DNA of 64,000 bases from Tolypeutes matacus (taxonomy: Eukaryota > Chordata > Mammalia > Cingulata > Chlamyphoridae). This document shows positions 22,533 through 35,264 of this stretch, piece by piece. The stretch's first letter is position 1. Each line of letters begins with the position of its first letter. The notes beneath the pieces are model-generated. The model worked only from the letters and a program-made list of their open reading frames with translations. It did no database searches and was not told the origin of the DNA. The position numbers and the translations under genes were made by a program. The stretch is taken from the NCBI GenBank assembly GCA_026826555.1, contig JAKSZT010040477.1:1029202-1093201 (forward strand), given 5' to 3'.

Positions 22533-23362
22533 ATGGCCCAGTTAAAGGAACAAGATAAGCCTCCAGATTATATAAAGGAGTTGAGACAACTAATCATAGA
22601 TGTTCAAACAAAACTCCTTAATAAATTCAATGAGATTACTAAAGAAATTAAAGATATTAAGAAGACATTGGATGAACACAAAGAAGAATTTGAAAGCATA
22701 CATAGAAAAATAGCAAATCTTATGGGAATGAAAGGTGCAATAAATGAAATTAAAAATACACTGGAATCATGTAATATAATACCAGATTTGAGGAGGCAGA
22801 AGAAAGGATTGGTGAGCTTGAAGAAATGACCACTGAAAGTGAACATACAAAAGAACAGATAAAGGAAAGATTGGAAAAATTGGAACAAGGTCTCACGGAA
22901 CTAAAAGACAGCAAGAAGCTTGCAAACATATGTATCATGGGTGTCCCAGAAGGAGAAGAGAAGCCAAAACAGGCAGAAGGAATATTGGAAGAAATAATGT
23001 TAGAAAATTCCCCAACTCTATTGAAGGACATAGATATCCTTGTCCAAGAAGCACAACATACTCTCATCGGAAAAAAAATCTGAATAGACCAACCCCAAGA
23101 CACATAATAATCAGAAGGTCAAAAGCCAAAGACAAAAAGAGAATTCTGAGAGCAGCAGGAGAAAAGCAACATATAAGAGATATCCAATAAGATTAAGTAT
23201 TGATTTCACACCAGAAACCATGGAGGCAAGAAGACAGTGGTATGATATATTTAAGATACTGCAAGAGAAGAACTTCCAGCCACAAATAGAAATGCAGCAA
23301 GGTTTTCTTTCAAAAAATGAGGGTGAGATTAGAATATTCACAGAAAAACAGAACTGAGAGAA
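22533..23362 (+). pseudogene. L1 ORF1 remnant
   Basis: ORF1p binds L1 RNA as a trimer. Here the first frame (22533-22829) has a charged, heptad-like coiled coil containing 'EIKDIKKTLDEHKEEFESIH'. After a shift the frame 22826-23083 holds the RNA-recognition part ('NICIMGVPEGEEKPKQAEGI'). The C-terminal domain follows in another frame (22930-23190 and beyond, e.g. 'KDKKRILRAAGEKQHI'). At least two frameshifts and a terminal stop near 23083 show it is dead. The sequence ends normally before the inter-ORF region. It lies directly downstream of the repeated 5'UTR and belongs to the same element. Confidence 0.85.
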
Positions 23363-24870
23363 TTTATAACCAAAAGAACTGCTTTGCAGGAAATACTAAA
23401 GGGTGTGCTACAGCCTGAAAGGAAAAGACAGGAGAGAGAGGCTTGGAAGAGAGTCTAGAAATGAAGATTATATAAATAAAAGTAACTAAAAGTGTGAAAA
23501 GAGTGATGAAAATAAAATATGACAGATAAAACCCAAATATTCAGGAATAAACTTAACTAACGATGTAAAGCACTTGTATTCAGAAAACTAAAACTAATTG
23601 TTAATAAGAAATTTTTAACAAGATCCAAATAATTGAAAAAACATTCTATGATTATGGATTGAAAAACTGAATATCATTAAGATGTCATTTCTACGCAAAC
23701 TGATATACAGATTCAATGGAATCGTGATAAAATTCCACCAGCATTTTTTAAATAAATGGAAAATATTATAATCCAATTTATTTCAAAGCATAAGGGGTCC
23801 TGAATAGCAAGAAACATCTTGAAAAGGAAAAACAAAGTTGGAAGACTCTCATTTCCATACCTTAAGTCATATTACCTAGCTACAGTGGTAAAATCAGCAT
23901 GGTACTAGCATAAACACAGACACATTGACCAATGGAACTGAATTGATGGTTAAAAAACAAACCTTCACATCTGTGGTCAAGTGATTTTTGACTAGCCTGT
24001 CAAACCCACCCAACTCTGGCAGAACAGTCCATTCAACAAAGTGGTGCTGAGAAAATTGGGTATTGATAGCAAAAGAAGGAAAGAGACCCCTATCTCAAAC
24101 CCTATACAAAAATTAACTCAAAATGAATAAAAAAACCTAAATATAAAAGTAAGAACCATAAAGCTTCTAGAAGAAAATGCATGAAAATATCAAGACCTGG
24201 TGGTAGGTGGTCAATTCTTAAATTAGATAAAAAGAGGACTGAGATGGACTACTGATATTTAATGTATGTAGACTTTTTAATTAGATTTACCATAAAAGTG
24301 TGGAATATACAGAGTTGATGGTAACACATAGTGAGTGACAGCTGGTTTGTAAATGGGAATGTGGCTGAAAATGGTAGTCTAGGGAAGTAAATGCCAATTT
24401 ACAGAAAGCTAGGGAATAATCTAGGCACTGAATAGCACAGTAAACCCAGGGGTGGATGAGAATAGTAGTTGATGGTACAAATGCAAGAGTGTCCTTTGTG
24501 AGCTAGATCAGATGTACATCATTATTGCAAGGTGGTGGGAATGTGGAGAAGCATGAGAAAAATACAACTGGAGTGGCCTATGGAGTGTGGTTAACAGTAA
24601 TAATGTAAAATTCCTGCATCTATTCCAAAGATGTACTGTGTTGATCAAGGGGGAGTATGCAAAATATGTGCCAAATGTATGCTGTGGACCTGGTAATAAT
24701 TGAATGATATTATCTCATAATCTGTAACAAATATTCCACCACAGTGTGGTGTGTTGGTAGAAGGGTGTTGTTTGGGAATTCTGCACATGTGCATGATTTT
24801 TTTTAAGTTTACCACCTCTGTCATAAAAATATATATATATATATATATTTTATTTTATATATATAATATT
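23363..24870 (+). mobile_element. L1 continuation: ORF2 C-terminal part plus type B 3'UTR
   Basis: After the ORF1-ORF2 spacer (to about 23525, 'aaataaaatatgacagataaaac') the sequence jumps to the thumb region of ORF2 ('aaatattcaggaataaactt'). The endonuclease and most of the reverse transcriptase, about 3 kb, are missing. ORF2 similarity continues to about 24240, then type B 3'UTR to a TA repeat at 24830-24870. This is a full-length-type element with an internal deletion, on the plus strand. Confidence 0.8.
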
Positions 24871-24879
24871 TTATTTTTT

Positions 24880-24956
24880 TAAAGATACATAGATTACATA
24901 AATTTTACATAGAAAATATAGAGGATTCCCATATGCCTTGCTCCCTACTCCTCCCA
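24880..24956 (-). mobile_element. Start of a type A repeat, cut by the gap
   Basis: 'agattacataaattttacat' and 'gaggattcccatatgcc' match 25795-25850 and 38690-38745. The repeat runs into the N gap. Confidence 0.7.
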
Positions 24957-25356
24957 NNNNNNNNNNNNNNNNNNNNNNNNNNNNNNNNNNNNNNNNNNNN
25001 NNNNNNNNNNNNNNNNNNNNNNNNNNNNNNNNNNNNNNNNNNNNNNNNNNNNNNNNNNNNNNNNNNNNNNNNNNNNNNNNNNNNNNNNNNNNNNNNNNNN
25101 NNNNNNNNNNNNNNNNNNNNNNNNNNNNNNNNNNNNNNNNNNNNNNNNNNNNNNNNNNNNNNNNNNNNNNNNNNNNNNNNNNNNNNNNNNNNNNNNNNNN
25201 NNNNNNNNNNNNNNNNNNNNNNNNNNNNNNNNNNNNNNNNNNNNNNNNNNNNNNNNNNNNNNNNNNNNNNNNNNNNNNNNNNNNNNNNNNNNNNNNNNNN
25301 NNNNNNNNNNNNNNNNNNNNNNNNNNNNNNNNNNNNNNNNNNNNNNNNNNNNNNNN
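24957..25356. other. Assembly gap, 400 N
   Basis: Exactly 400 N characters, so the true length may be arbitrary. The ORFs that cross it are artefacts. Confidence 0.99.
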
Positions 25357-25359
25357 TAT

Positions 25360-25785
25360 AATTACTAGTAAGTTTGTAACAATATTCTTTCATCATTTGT
25401 AACAAATGTCTCAAGACAATGCAAGGTGTTGGTGGAGGGTTGATGTATGGGACCCCTGTATGATGTTATGAATGTTTGCTTTGTAAGTTCACAACTTTTA
25501 CTATACGTTTATTGTTTATTTATGTCATGTATAAATGATTAAATAATAATAGTAATATGGTGGGTTAGGGGAAATACTTTGGTTAGTAGTGATATTTTGA
25601 GGATGCTCTTTAATCATTAGTTAAAAATGTTTCACAACAGTGCAAGGTATTGATGGTAGAGTGAGGCATGAGAGCCCTGTATGATGTTATGTATGTTTGT
25701 TTTGTAAAACAACTATTACTATACACTTATTGTTTATGTATGTTTATGTATGGGTGATTTACTTCAATAAATTTTTTAAAAAGTT
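25360..25785 (+). repeat. Two tandem type B L1 tails
   Basis: 'atgcaaggtgttggtggagg' to 'gtatgatgttatgaatgtttg' (25415-25475) recurs as 'tgcaaggtattgatggtaga' to 'gtatgatgttatgtatgtttg' (25640-25700). The copies are about 225 bp apart, each followed by the 'ttactatac...ttattgttta' end. Confidence 0.75.
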
Positions 25786-25787
25786 AC

Positions 25788-26725
25788 TCAGAACACATAA
25801 ATTGTTACATAAAAGAATATATAAGGGAATCTCATATGCCCCACTCCTCACACCTCCCACTTTTCCCCACATTAAGAACTTCTTTCATTAGTGTGGTACA
25901 TTGATTGCAATTGATGAACACGTTTTGGAGCATTGCCACTAAGCATGGACTATAGTTTTCATTGTAGTTTACACTCTCTCCCACTCAATTCTGTAGGCTA
26001 TGGCAGGATATATAATGGCTTGTATCTGTCACTGCAATGTCATCCAGGTCAATTCCAAGCCCTGAAAATGCCCCCATATTACACCTCTTTTTCCCTCTTC
26101 TTGAATTCAGCACCTCCAATGGCCATTGTCTCTACATCAATTCTATAAAATTTTCCATTGCTAGACTCACAAGAGTCTATTTTAGAACACCAGTAAGTCT
26201 ACTCTAGTCCATAGTCATTCACCAATCCTGAGGATTCTGTGATGGTGATGCCCACTCCACCTCTAATTGAGAGGGGACTTTGATCTCATATGGTTCATGG
26301 ATGGGACTCTCTTGCTTTCAGTTGTAGACTCTCTTGGTTCCGTGGTGTGGTGGTTTTCCATCCTCACCTCCCCTTCAGCTAACCTGGGTGATACCAGTGA
26401 ACTGGAGAGAAGGTATTGCAACTCTGCTGAGGCTCAGGGCTGAGCCAGCACATAGGCAGCCCAGAGATTCAAGTCTCCTGGATGTACAACTATCAACTCC
26501 AGCACCAACTATAGGTTCAAAGAAAAGGGACAGAAGAGGCATGTGCAGAGAAGTCACATATGAGTCCAACTCTGCCACAATCTCCAAAGTAGGGCCCACT
26601 AACAAGTCACCAAACTCTGAAGCTATCTGCCATGACCACATAACCTGGGTGTCTCTGGAGCCCTCAGGATCCCCATTGTTTGGGTTAGTGACCACTTTGG
26701 CCATAATAGAAGTAGTTCTTAATAA
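25788..26725 (-). mobile_element. Type A L1/HAL1 3' region
   Basis: A minus-strand copy that matches the reverse complement of about 41590-42480. The ORFs at 26334-26729 (+) and 26375-26755 (-) overlap in opposite directions across this repeat. The same stretch at 41653-42102 also has an accidental ORF, so these are not genes. Confidence 0.8.
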
Positions 26726-26729
26726 ATAA

Positions 26730-29700
26730 AGAAACAAAGAAGTTGAGTTAATCATAGGAGATTGAATAAATGTTTTTCTCCAACCATCTTAAAATATAAA
26801 TATAATAATTTTAAAAAGCAATGTAAAATGATAAAGAAAATGGAACAGAAGACACAGCAGACTTACAAATGTCCATGTAGAAAATAGAAATATTAGAGCA
26901 GAGGAAAACAAAATGGAATTTCCTGAGTGAGGGAAGACAAGAAGAAAGAAGGTTACCACTTCAGGATCCCTCTGATAAGCCTCAAGAACTGAACACCAGG
27001 AATTGCTGGGGCAGTGGAACAATATGGGATGAAAAGCATTAAAACAGAAGTGATGGGAAGTATGACTAATGAAGAATTATTCTTTCCTCCAAGACTTTAA
27101 CCACACTTTTGTAACTTTCTTTTTCTGTAAGAAGATTGGACTAAAGACTTATTTCTGATAGAAATAAAAGGCTGTGGATTTGGGGACAATTGGTCATTTG
27201 AGGGCAGAGCTTCCACACTATTCTGACTTACAAGTGAAAGTCTATATATTGGAGGGTGAAAGATATCCCATTCCCATTAGGCTCAGAAGAGCTGGATCCA
27301 GATTTATAAACCCAAAGGGAAGAGTTTAGAATGTTAATATTTTTACAAAATAATAGATTCAGAAAATGGATCTGTATATGCAGGCTTTACTTAATCCCTG
27401 ACAGCATAGTGAAAATCACAAATATTAAAGCACCATCCATCTATCCAATCGTTTTTTAGTGTCTTGTTCTTATATATGAGCTAAGAAATAAATCTCACCA
27501 CACATTTCAGGTAAACCTCTATAATGAATGGCAGAGGTTAAAACCATAGAAAAATATCAGAAGAGAATGAGAAAAAGCTTGAAATCAAAGAAAATCTCAA
27601 ATAAATTTAAAACATCCCAACATTACCATATATTTAATTAAAATAATGCATTGCATTGATAAATCAAAAGCTAAAGTCTATAAACATAAATAATTCTCAA
27701 AAAGCAAAGGGCTTTAGGAAAATTTAAAAATCATTGCGTTTTTCAGGCTTTCCAACTGAACATTAATTTAAAATGATTTTGATAAAATTTCCCAAAAGCT
27801 ACAAAAGAAACAAAACTGTTTGCAAATATGTAGAAAGGAAATGCAAGACTCCTCTAAACACAATCTGAATCAATTCTTAAAAATTATTAGACATCAATAT
27901 ATTTTTAAATAATTGAGATTTGAGTGGTCCACACTGAATTTCTGCTCCAATTAAACAATAGATTAAAAAGACTAACACTGAACTGAAAAAAAAAAACAAA
28001 AAACAAAAAAACTTGCTACTGATAATTCTGATATTGAAGATTGTGACTTATAATTTTGACCAAATCGATTTTGTAATGCTAAACTCCAGAAGTGACTCAG
28101 TTTCTCTCCTTATCACTAGCAGCTCTGGAAAACTTAATCTTCTCCACCCAACAGGGGGTGAGACTTAACTCACCATGCATTTTTTGCATGTAGAAACAAA
28201 TCATAGAAAGCTCTTTGTTCTCTTAAGGAAGCTCTTGTCAAGAGAACAAAGGTGATAAGGGCTGATGAGCTTATCCTTTCAAATCAGATTAAATGATTCT
28301 TGCTGTGAAGGTCAAAGGGGATGTAGAGGGGCAAAAAAGAGTCCAGCATTAAAGGCTACATAGAAGAAAATCACTTACCACTCCTTCGTTCATTGACCTG
28401 GGACCACTGGTAAACAGTGTATCTTTTGGTCGCAGATGACTCTGACATTCAACAGAGTGGTCCATTCCATTATATTAATATTGAACCAAATGTCTGCATG
28501 TTGATTTTCTCACAACAGATTATGTCAAGTCACATTCATCAACATGCTATTTAAGAAATTGTGCAAAAATATTAACATTATAAAAGCACTGCTATAATAA
28601 ACTGCTAATAACATAGAGTTGCTACAAGTTTGTACATTATTTTCTCCCCATTATAAATTTCTATGGCAACATGATATCCCAGATTAAATTTCCTGGCAGG
28701 TTACATCCAAAGTTGTCAAAATTCCAGGTATCAGATATCAAAATCTAAATCTTGCTCTGATTATTTAAAAGAGTAACAAAATTAAACGTCCAAATTTTTC
28801 ACACCATTCCTTTTATTGTTTAGGCTTAGACTGAGTGTGAGCAAGGGGTGCTGGTACTTTCAGCAGCAGTCTGATTGCCAGAATTGTGGGAGTGGTTCTT
28901 TTACAACCTCAGGATTTAAATAATTATCTCATTTTGCTTATCTTAAAAAATCCATATACTTAGATAGAAAAGGTTATCACAACACTAGCCAAATAGCACA
29001 CATTTTTATAAAACAAGTAAATATCTACAACTTAAAAGTTATTTCAACCAAAAATTATCTGTTCCTAAAAGGTAGTGCTTCATATTGTTTAAAATCCCAA
29101 AGCATAGACTCAGTTCATATGAACACACGCAATTAATAGAGCAAACTCTACTTTTTAAATTGCCAAGAAGCCTATTAGTCCATGTCAGATGACCAGATTC
29201 CACTTAACTGAAACTCAATTGGGTGATATTTCCTAGGAAGTCAAATTTGACACTCTAAATAGTAAAACTTGGGTGGGTTTTAGAGAGGGTGATGGATCTA
29301 TTCATACCAACTCTTTTCCCAAAGTAGAATTTGCAACGTTGCTACTTGCAGCAAAATTTAGAAATTTATAGTAGAAACATCCCAATGTAACAAGTCTTAT
29401 TGAAGGAAATTTCTCTTTTTCTACATCAGCTGTTCAGAATCTCTTAATTTCCTTTACCATTTGAGCCTCATATTTATATCCATCTCATTGCTGTATAAAC
29501 TGTGGAATCTATCTAGTGACATAGCTTCCCTTATATAACTTGATATGGTATTTTCAGTTCTGGGACACACAGTGGCTGCTTCATAATATGTAGTAGATTA
29601 TAAAAACTGCTTCTGAACAATGGTTTCCCCTTTACCTGAAATTTGGTCAAACCATTCATCACAGATAAACATTATCATTTCTCTTGATTTTCTTAAATGT

Positions 29701-29855
29701 TACACTTCTGGCCCCCTGTTCTTTCATAATTTATCACCCTATTTGTTCTTACTTTACTTCATTTCTTACTTCATTAAGACTGTAGTCTCTTGGCCTCTAT
29801 TTTTTTCAGGTAATTGGTCCTCTCATATGTCTTTATATTTTATGTAATAAACTTT
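26730..29855. other. Largely unique AT-rich DNA
   Basis: About 3.1 kb with no gene recognised. ORFs here are short and not protein-like. It contains the inverted repeat at 28213-28251 and poly(A)-rich runs near 27990. Nothing was matched to the other repeats in the window. Confidence 0.45.
28213..28251. repeat. Perfect 12-bp inverted repeat, 15-nt loop
   Basis: CTTTGTTCTCTT (28213-28224) and its exact reverse complement (28240-28251) could form a hairpin. No promoter or mature small RNA can be seen. Confidence 0.85.
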
Positions 29856-29857
29856 AT

Positions 29858-31600
29858 TTTTAAACCAGTGTTAGATTACTGAAAAGTTATATTAAAATAT
29901 AAGGGATTTCCATATACCCCAACTTTTCCCCATCCCACATTTTCACTTATTAATAATATCTTTTATTAATGTGGTACATTTGTTACAATCAACAAACAAA
30001 TATTGAAGTATTGCTACTAACCAAGGTCCATAATTTACATTATGGTTTACATTTTGCACATTACAAATTTATAGATTTTTACAAAATATATAATGGACTG
30101 TTTCTGTCATAGCAATATCATGCACAATTCCAATAACTTAAAAATGTTCTGTATTCCATATATTCTTCCCTCCCTTTCTCCTCAGAACCTCTGGTCACCA
30201 CTAAATTTGTACCAGTGTTACAAGTCCTTCTGTTACTACAATGAATATAGTCTAATTGGGTCCATGGCTGCATCTGTCCTTTATGTTTGTGCATTCTTGG
30301 ATCTTGAAGCTTTTGGGGTAGTGCCACCCACTGGTTCAGTTTGAGAGGGGCATTAGATCTTATGGGGAAGATGGAAGGACTGTTTTGCATGGAGTTGTAG
30401 ATATTCTTTGTTTGGGGGGAATGGGACTTGCTCATTATATTCATGTTGTTAGTTGCCCTGAGCAAGTCCAATGAACTGGAGAGTAGGTGTTGACTGTAGC
30501 TCTCCTGATTTAGGGATCAAATGATATGAATAGACACTTAAGTCACTGATACCTATACTAACTGGCATAGTGCTAATTATAGGTTCAGATCAAAGGGGTA
30601 GAAGAATCATGAGTAAGGAAATTATAAATGACTCTAATTTTGTTGCACTGGGAAAATAGTTTTTCATATATTACAAAGTAACGCCTACCAAAGGGGTGCT
30701 GATTTTATCGGGTTGTGTCTGGATATCCCTAGAGCCCAATTGTTTGAGGCTTTGTTTACCATGGCAGTCAGTGAGATCCTCCTGAGACGTGCATAAGCAT
30801 AAACTCTGGAATGATCTCCTGACTCACTCTGAAATCACTTAACTGTAAAATCTCTTTTGTGTTTAATGTTTCCTCCTTTTGGCCAAGGTCTTTTTCTAAA
30901 TATATTGATGGTTGCACTTGTTAGGCTCATCCTGGGGAATCATGACCCACATTAGGGGGAAAGTAATGAGGAGTTTTTTTTTTTGCTGAGTTTGGATTAT
31001 AAAGAGGCCACATTTGTGTAACAAGGAGGTTTTCATGAGGAAATACTTAGGCAATAGTCAAAATTAGATTACGTGTCAATTTTACAAGAATAAGGCTTAT
31101 AAGTACAAACATTATTATCAAAGGCTTGGCATATAGGTCTGTTTTCTTTTATTAGGTGCTGGCTATATACTGAGGAAATTCTTGCCATTCTATTTGCAAA
31201 CCCAGCAGGACACCCCAAGATGGAAGTTTAATATTGTATTTGTTATCATTTGGGTCTCATAGGGTATCATATAATACCCTATGACATCATGATACATTCA
31301 TATTCCATAGAGACATGCCCCGGGTGCACCCTTCCCCTAACATCCACCAACCACTGACACCTGCACTAGGGACCCTCCCCTGCCATAGTTGCCAAAAGAT
31401 CACTCCCACAATTATATTTTCAACCACAGTCCTCAACCTCCCCAGAGTTCACCTGTCCCTTCCTCCAGTCTTCACAGCTCAATGGATAGCTCAACCAAAC
31501 CCCCAACCCCACTCACACTCACACTCTACCATCATTGACCACACTTATATTAATCTCTCCATATTTCACCAATGATCCATAATTACTTACACTAATTTTT
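29858..31600 (-). mobile_element. Longest type A L1/HAL1 3' region
   Basis: At about 1.75 kb this is the most complete copy of the type A region in the window. It aligns in parts with 5686-5928 plus 13146-14612, 25788-26725, 43411-43888 and 56580-57790. There is no protein-coding content. The start, with a T-rich left edge near 29840-29870, marks the 3' end of a minus-strand insertion. Confidence 0.8.
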
Positions 31601-31639
31601 TTGCCTGTTTATTAGCAAAAACAGTTTTCTATATTCATT

Positions 31640-32440
31640 CTATGGATGGTAAAACCTTGTAGTGACTACAAATAACACTGCTGATGTATAAAATTGATGG
31701 TGGATGAAAGTTGTAGTCTAGTACAGTAAAATCAATTGACAGAAAACTAAAGCATAATTTAGGAATATAAACCTGTGAATTCAGTGGTAGAAGAGGATTT
31801 TGGTTAATAGTACTAACACAAGAATGTTGTTCTATGAACTAGAACAAATGTACAACACCATTACAAAGTGTTAAGATGATGATACATGGGAAAAGACAAA
31901 TAATATAATTTGTGGTCTATAGTTTACAGCAATGGTGTATTATCTTTGCAGCAATGATAAAGAAGATCTTATATCAGTGTGAAGGGTCAAAAATAAGGGT
32001 GTATAACTCAGTATGTATTTTATGCTCTTGAAGGTACAAAAACTTCCTAAAATTGGCTGAAGTGGTAATAGCACAACTATGTAATGAAACTGAAAGCCAC
32101 TAAATATACACTTTGGATGGATTACATAAGTCATGGTACTGTATGACATAGTGAACCCAATGGTGGATGTTGAACTGTGATTAACAGTATAAATGTCTGA
32201 ACACTCTAATATAATCCAGAACATAATAGTAATACATGTTTTTAATTATAGGGTGGTATGTGGGAAAACCATGCCCAATGTAAATTATGGGCTATAGTTA
32301 GCAGTAAAATTTTGATGATGTTGTTTCAACATTTGTAACAATTATTCCATAACAATACATGGTGTTGGTGATGGGGTGATGTCTCATAATCTTGTGCATT
32401 ATACATGGTTGCTTTGTAAACTCACAACTTTAATTAAAAA
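31640..32440 (+). mobile_element. Type B L1 3'UTR, old copy
   Basis: 'gtagtctagtacagtaaaatc', 'aagcataatttaggaatata' and 'acaatacatggtgttggtgat' follow the type B order seen at 24350-24800. The copy appears partly duplicated internally (31680-32030 versus 32150-32430) and ends in an A-rich run at 32431-32442. Confidence 0.65.
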
Positions 32441-32442
32441 AA

Positions 32443-33280
32443 AGAGAAGAAGATTAGGAAACAGAGACCAGGGATATTAACAATGATTTTATGGGTTTCT
32501 TTTCTTTTTTTTTTTTCTATAACAAGGAGCATAGAAGTGGACAAAGCAATGGAGTAGAAAAATTGAGAGTAACAAAACATCAAGGGAAGATCAAGCCAAT
32601 GGGGACATTTGTTTTAAGATGGGAGATAAGAGATCAGGTTTGTGGTGTTATGGTAATATTCCAATGGAGAGAGAGAAATCAATGTTGCAAGACAGAGAGA
32701 AGATAGTTTTAAAAATCAAAAAATTGAAAAGCAAGTTAAAAAGGGACCTAGATCATGTATGGAGGGAAAAATCTTTGAGAAACTCAGAGACACTTTATTT
32801 ACTGTCACAGAAAGGAAGGGGATGCTTGTTTGTAAAAAGGTAGTTAAGTTGGGAAGTTTGGCAATAGGTAGATGAAAGCAGGAAAAGGCTATATGTTTCC
32901 CTGAGATAATGTGTAAATTGTTAAATCTGGAATTGAATGCAGTGAATCTGCATAGGGCAAGACACTGTGGTGAGTGGAGTTCATTTGTTGATGATAATGT
33001 TGGGGTTGGATGGTTCATAGAGTGTATTGAAAGTTTAAAATAGTTACAATAAAGAATGGACAAAGGAATTCTTTTCATAAGAACACTCAGAAGCATTGAC
33101 ATACATAGTTATAGAACATGGATTTTTAAAATCACCTTCTATACACTTATGAGTTTTTGTTTTATTGTTTAATGTTTTAATCCCGAGGTGGCCCAGAGCT
33201 GAGGATGGTAATGGACTCAATGGGCAATTAGACATAGTTGGGTTGGAGTCCTTTGAAAATACAATCTCTTCTTAGGTTTC
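32443..33280. other. No gene recognised
   Basis: A T-rich run lies at 32500-32517. Small ORFs in both directions have no recognisable domain. Confidence 0.4.
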
Positions 33281-33284
33281 ATTT

Positions 33285-33762
33285 TAACATATGGTATTTT
33301 ACATAATGATATACACATATGTTTCAAGAATCTGGTGGCAGAATAGATAGTCACATTATAAAATAAACAAATTATTAAATATTTTAAAAGTAATTCTTAC
33401 TAGAATTAGAGTGTTCATTCAAGGAATATGAATTCAACAGCTCATATATAGTGTAAACTGATGTTAGAAATAGATCTTAGGGCAAATAGAGGGAAAAACA
33501 GTCATAATTTATTGCTTTGGTATAGATGGTGTGGCCCTGTGATTATTGAACTATTGTAATAGTACAAGTTCTATCTAAAGTTTTGTGTGATTAGTTCATT
33601 CTTTTCTCTACTGATACCAATAAAATCATCAACAGAGAATTCATGTTTTATTCTAAGGTGATTTTTATAGAAGTATAAAGATTAAATCCAGGTACCAATG
33701 TGCTGCAATGGGCTACTCAATGAGCAGCCTAAATCTACTTATACAGAAAGAGTTACTTGAAT
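33285..33762. repeat. Duplicated olfactory receptor flank, copy 1
   Basis: Aligns with 36785-37262: 'catatggtattttacataatg' / 'catgatattttacaaaaagg', 'atagagggaaaaacagtcataa' / 'atagagggaaagcaatcataac', and 'aacagagaattcatgttttatt' / 'aacagagaaatttatgttttgt'. Confidence 0.8.
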
Positions 33763-33764
33763 TT

Positions 33765-35260
33765 TTATCTATGCAAATTCACCAGTTAATATTGAGAAGT
33801 ACATTACTTTTTAGATGTATTGATTATATCTATGTGCAAGATTTTGGGTTCATTGTTTATGCATAAAATAACTCATTTTCTGATTTCACTTCTATCCATC
33901 TAGTTTCTTCACCTCCATGTTCCATATCGATTGAAACATGGCTTTCATTTTTCAAGCAAGGATTCATATACCCCTTTGATCTCAACTTTTATTTTAATAT
34001 TAGTATGTCCTTATAGGAAAATAAAATGTTTAATTCTACCACATACTGATTTTTGTTTTTGCACATTACTCTTAAAATTCATGTTTATTATTTCTTACTC
34101 CTTTGTTTCTATATATCCTCAGATTTATTCAACTGGAGAATGATGTTCTCGTGATGACAATTGTAAAGTCTTGACATCTAGACTTTCCCTGGTTTCATGC
34201 TGATCTGTGACCTCACCAGGTATTACAGGGAGTTTTAAAGTCAGGATTTAAAATGTGCTGTCTGAAACAACTAATATTAACATTAACATCTCAAGTCAAT
34301 ATTGACTTTTCCTAGCAATAACTTAATATAATCTTTGTTGGCAAATACGTGTTCTGTATTGAAATAAAACCCTTAGTCTACCAAGTATAAGAGAGGATTA
34401 TAATATGGAAATAAGAAAAATACAATCTGAAAAGCAATAAGCTAAAATAGAGAAATTACTTTTTATCTATCAAAACACTGAGAAGTAAAATAATTAGATG
34501 GAATTTAACAGCCTGTTAAACCTGCTTACCATATACTGTTAGATTGTTTATAAAAATTTTGTGCCACATTTCATGTGCATTATATTATATTATGAAGGTA
34601 AATTCACAAAATTATTGTTATCATTTAGTATTTCTTATTCCTTACAATTTCAAACTGAGAAAGGCAAATTGCTTTTCAAACATTTAAATTTAATGTAATA
34701 CCTTCATATTTTATATTAACTATATTGTGATGTATATGTGATATAAATTATTGACCACTTGATATAATAAAATTGAATATTTGTCCCATTAATATACTTT
34801 GCAATGTTTGACTATTAGTTAAGTTATTTAAGTAATTTCTTAATAAAGAATTATTTTCTTCTTTGTGATAATTAGTATGGTGGTTTACTAGGAGAAATTG
34901 TAAAATACAGATATGTGAATTGGGTAAAAAACATATATAGCAAAAAATAATTCTTAAATATTATAAACTTGTTAAGGACAATGATTCAGGAACTTGATTT
35001 ACCACAGTCATAATACATATCATTATATAAGTGTGTGTGTGTGTGTGTGCATGTAAAATTTCTCATTTCAGAAAAACACTTTTTTCTAAAATAACCCTTT
35101 CCACACTTGGAGAAGAGCAAACTTGGCAAGCAAGTTATAACTAAAATTCTGATATTCTTTAGAGAAGAAACTATTAATGAATATTGTCTAGATACAGAGT
35201 AGGGAGAACCATCGTTTAAACATTTTTCATATTCATTTTATTGTGCAGGAAATTACTTTG
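33765..35260. other. AT-rich DNA downstream of the receptor pseudogene
   Basis: No gene recognised. A (GT)n microsatellite lies at 35031-35049. Confidence 0.45.
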
Positions 35261-35264
35261 GAGT

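Noticed and set aside
24905..25414. ORFs made mostly of X
   Set aside because: They cross the N gap and carry no information.
26334..26755. Overlapping 131- and 126-residue ORFs on opposite strands
   Set aside because: Both lie in a noncoding type A repeat, and other copies do not keep the frames.
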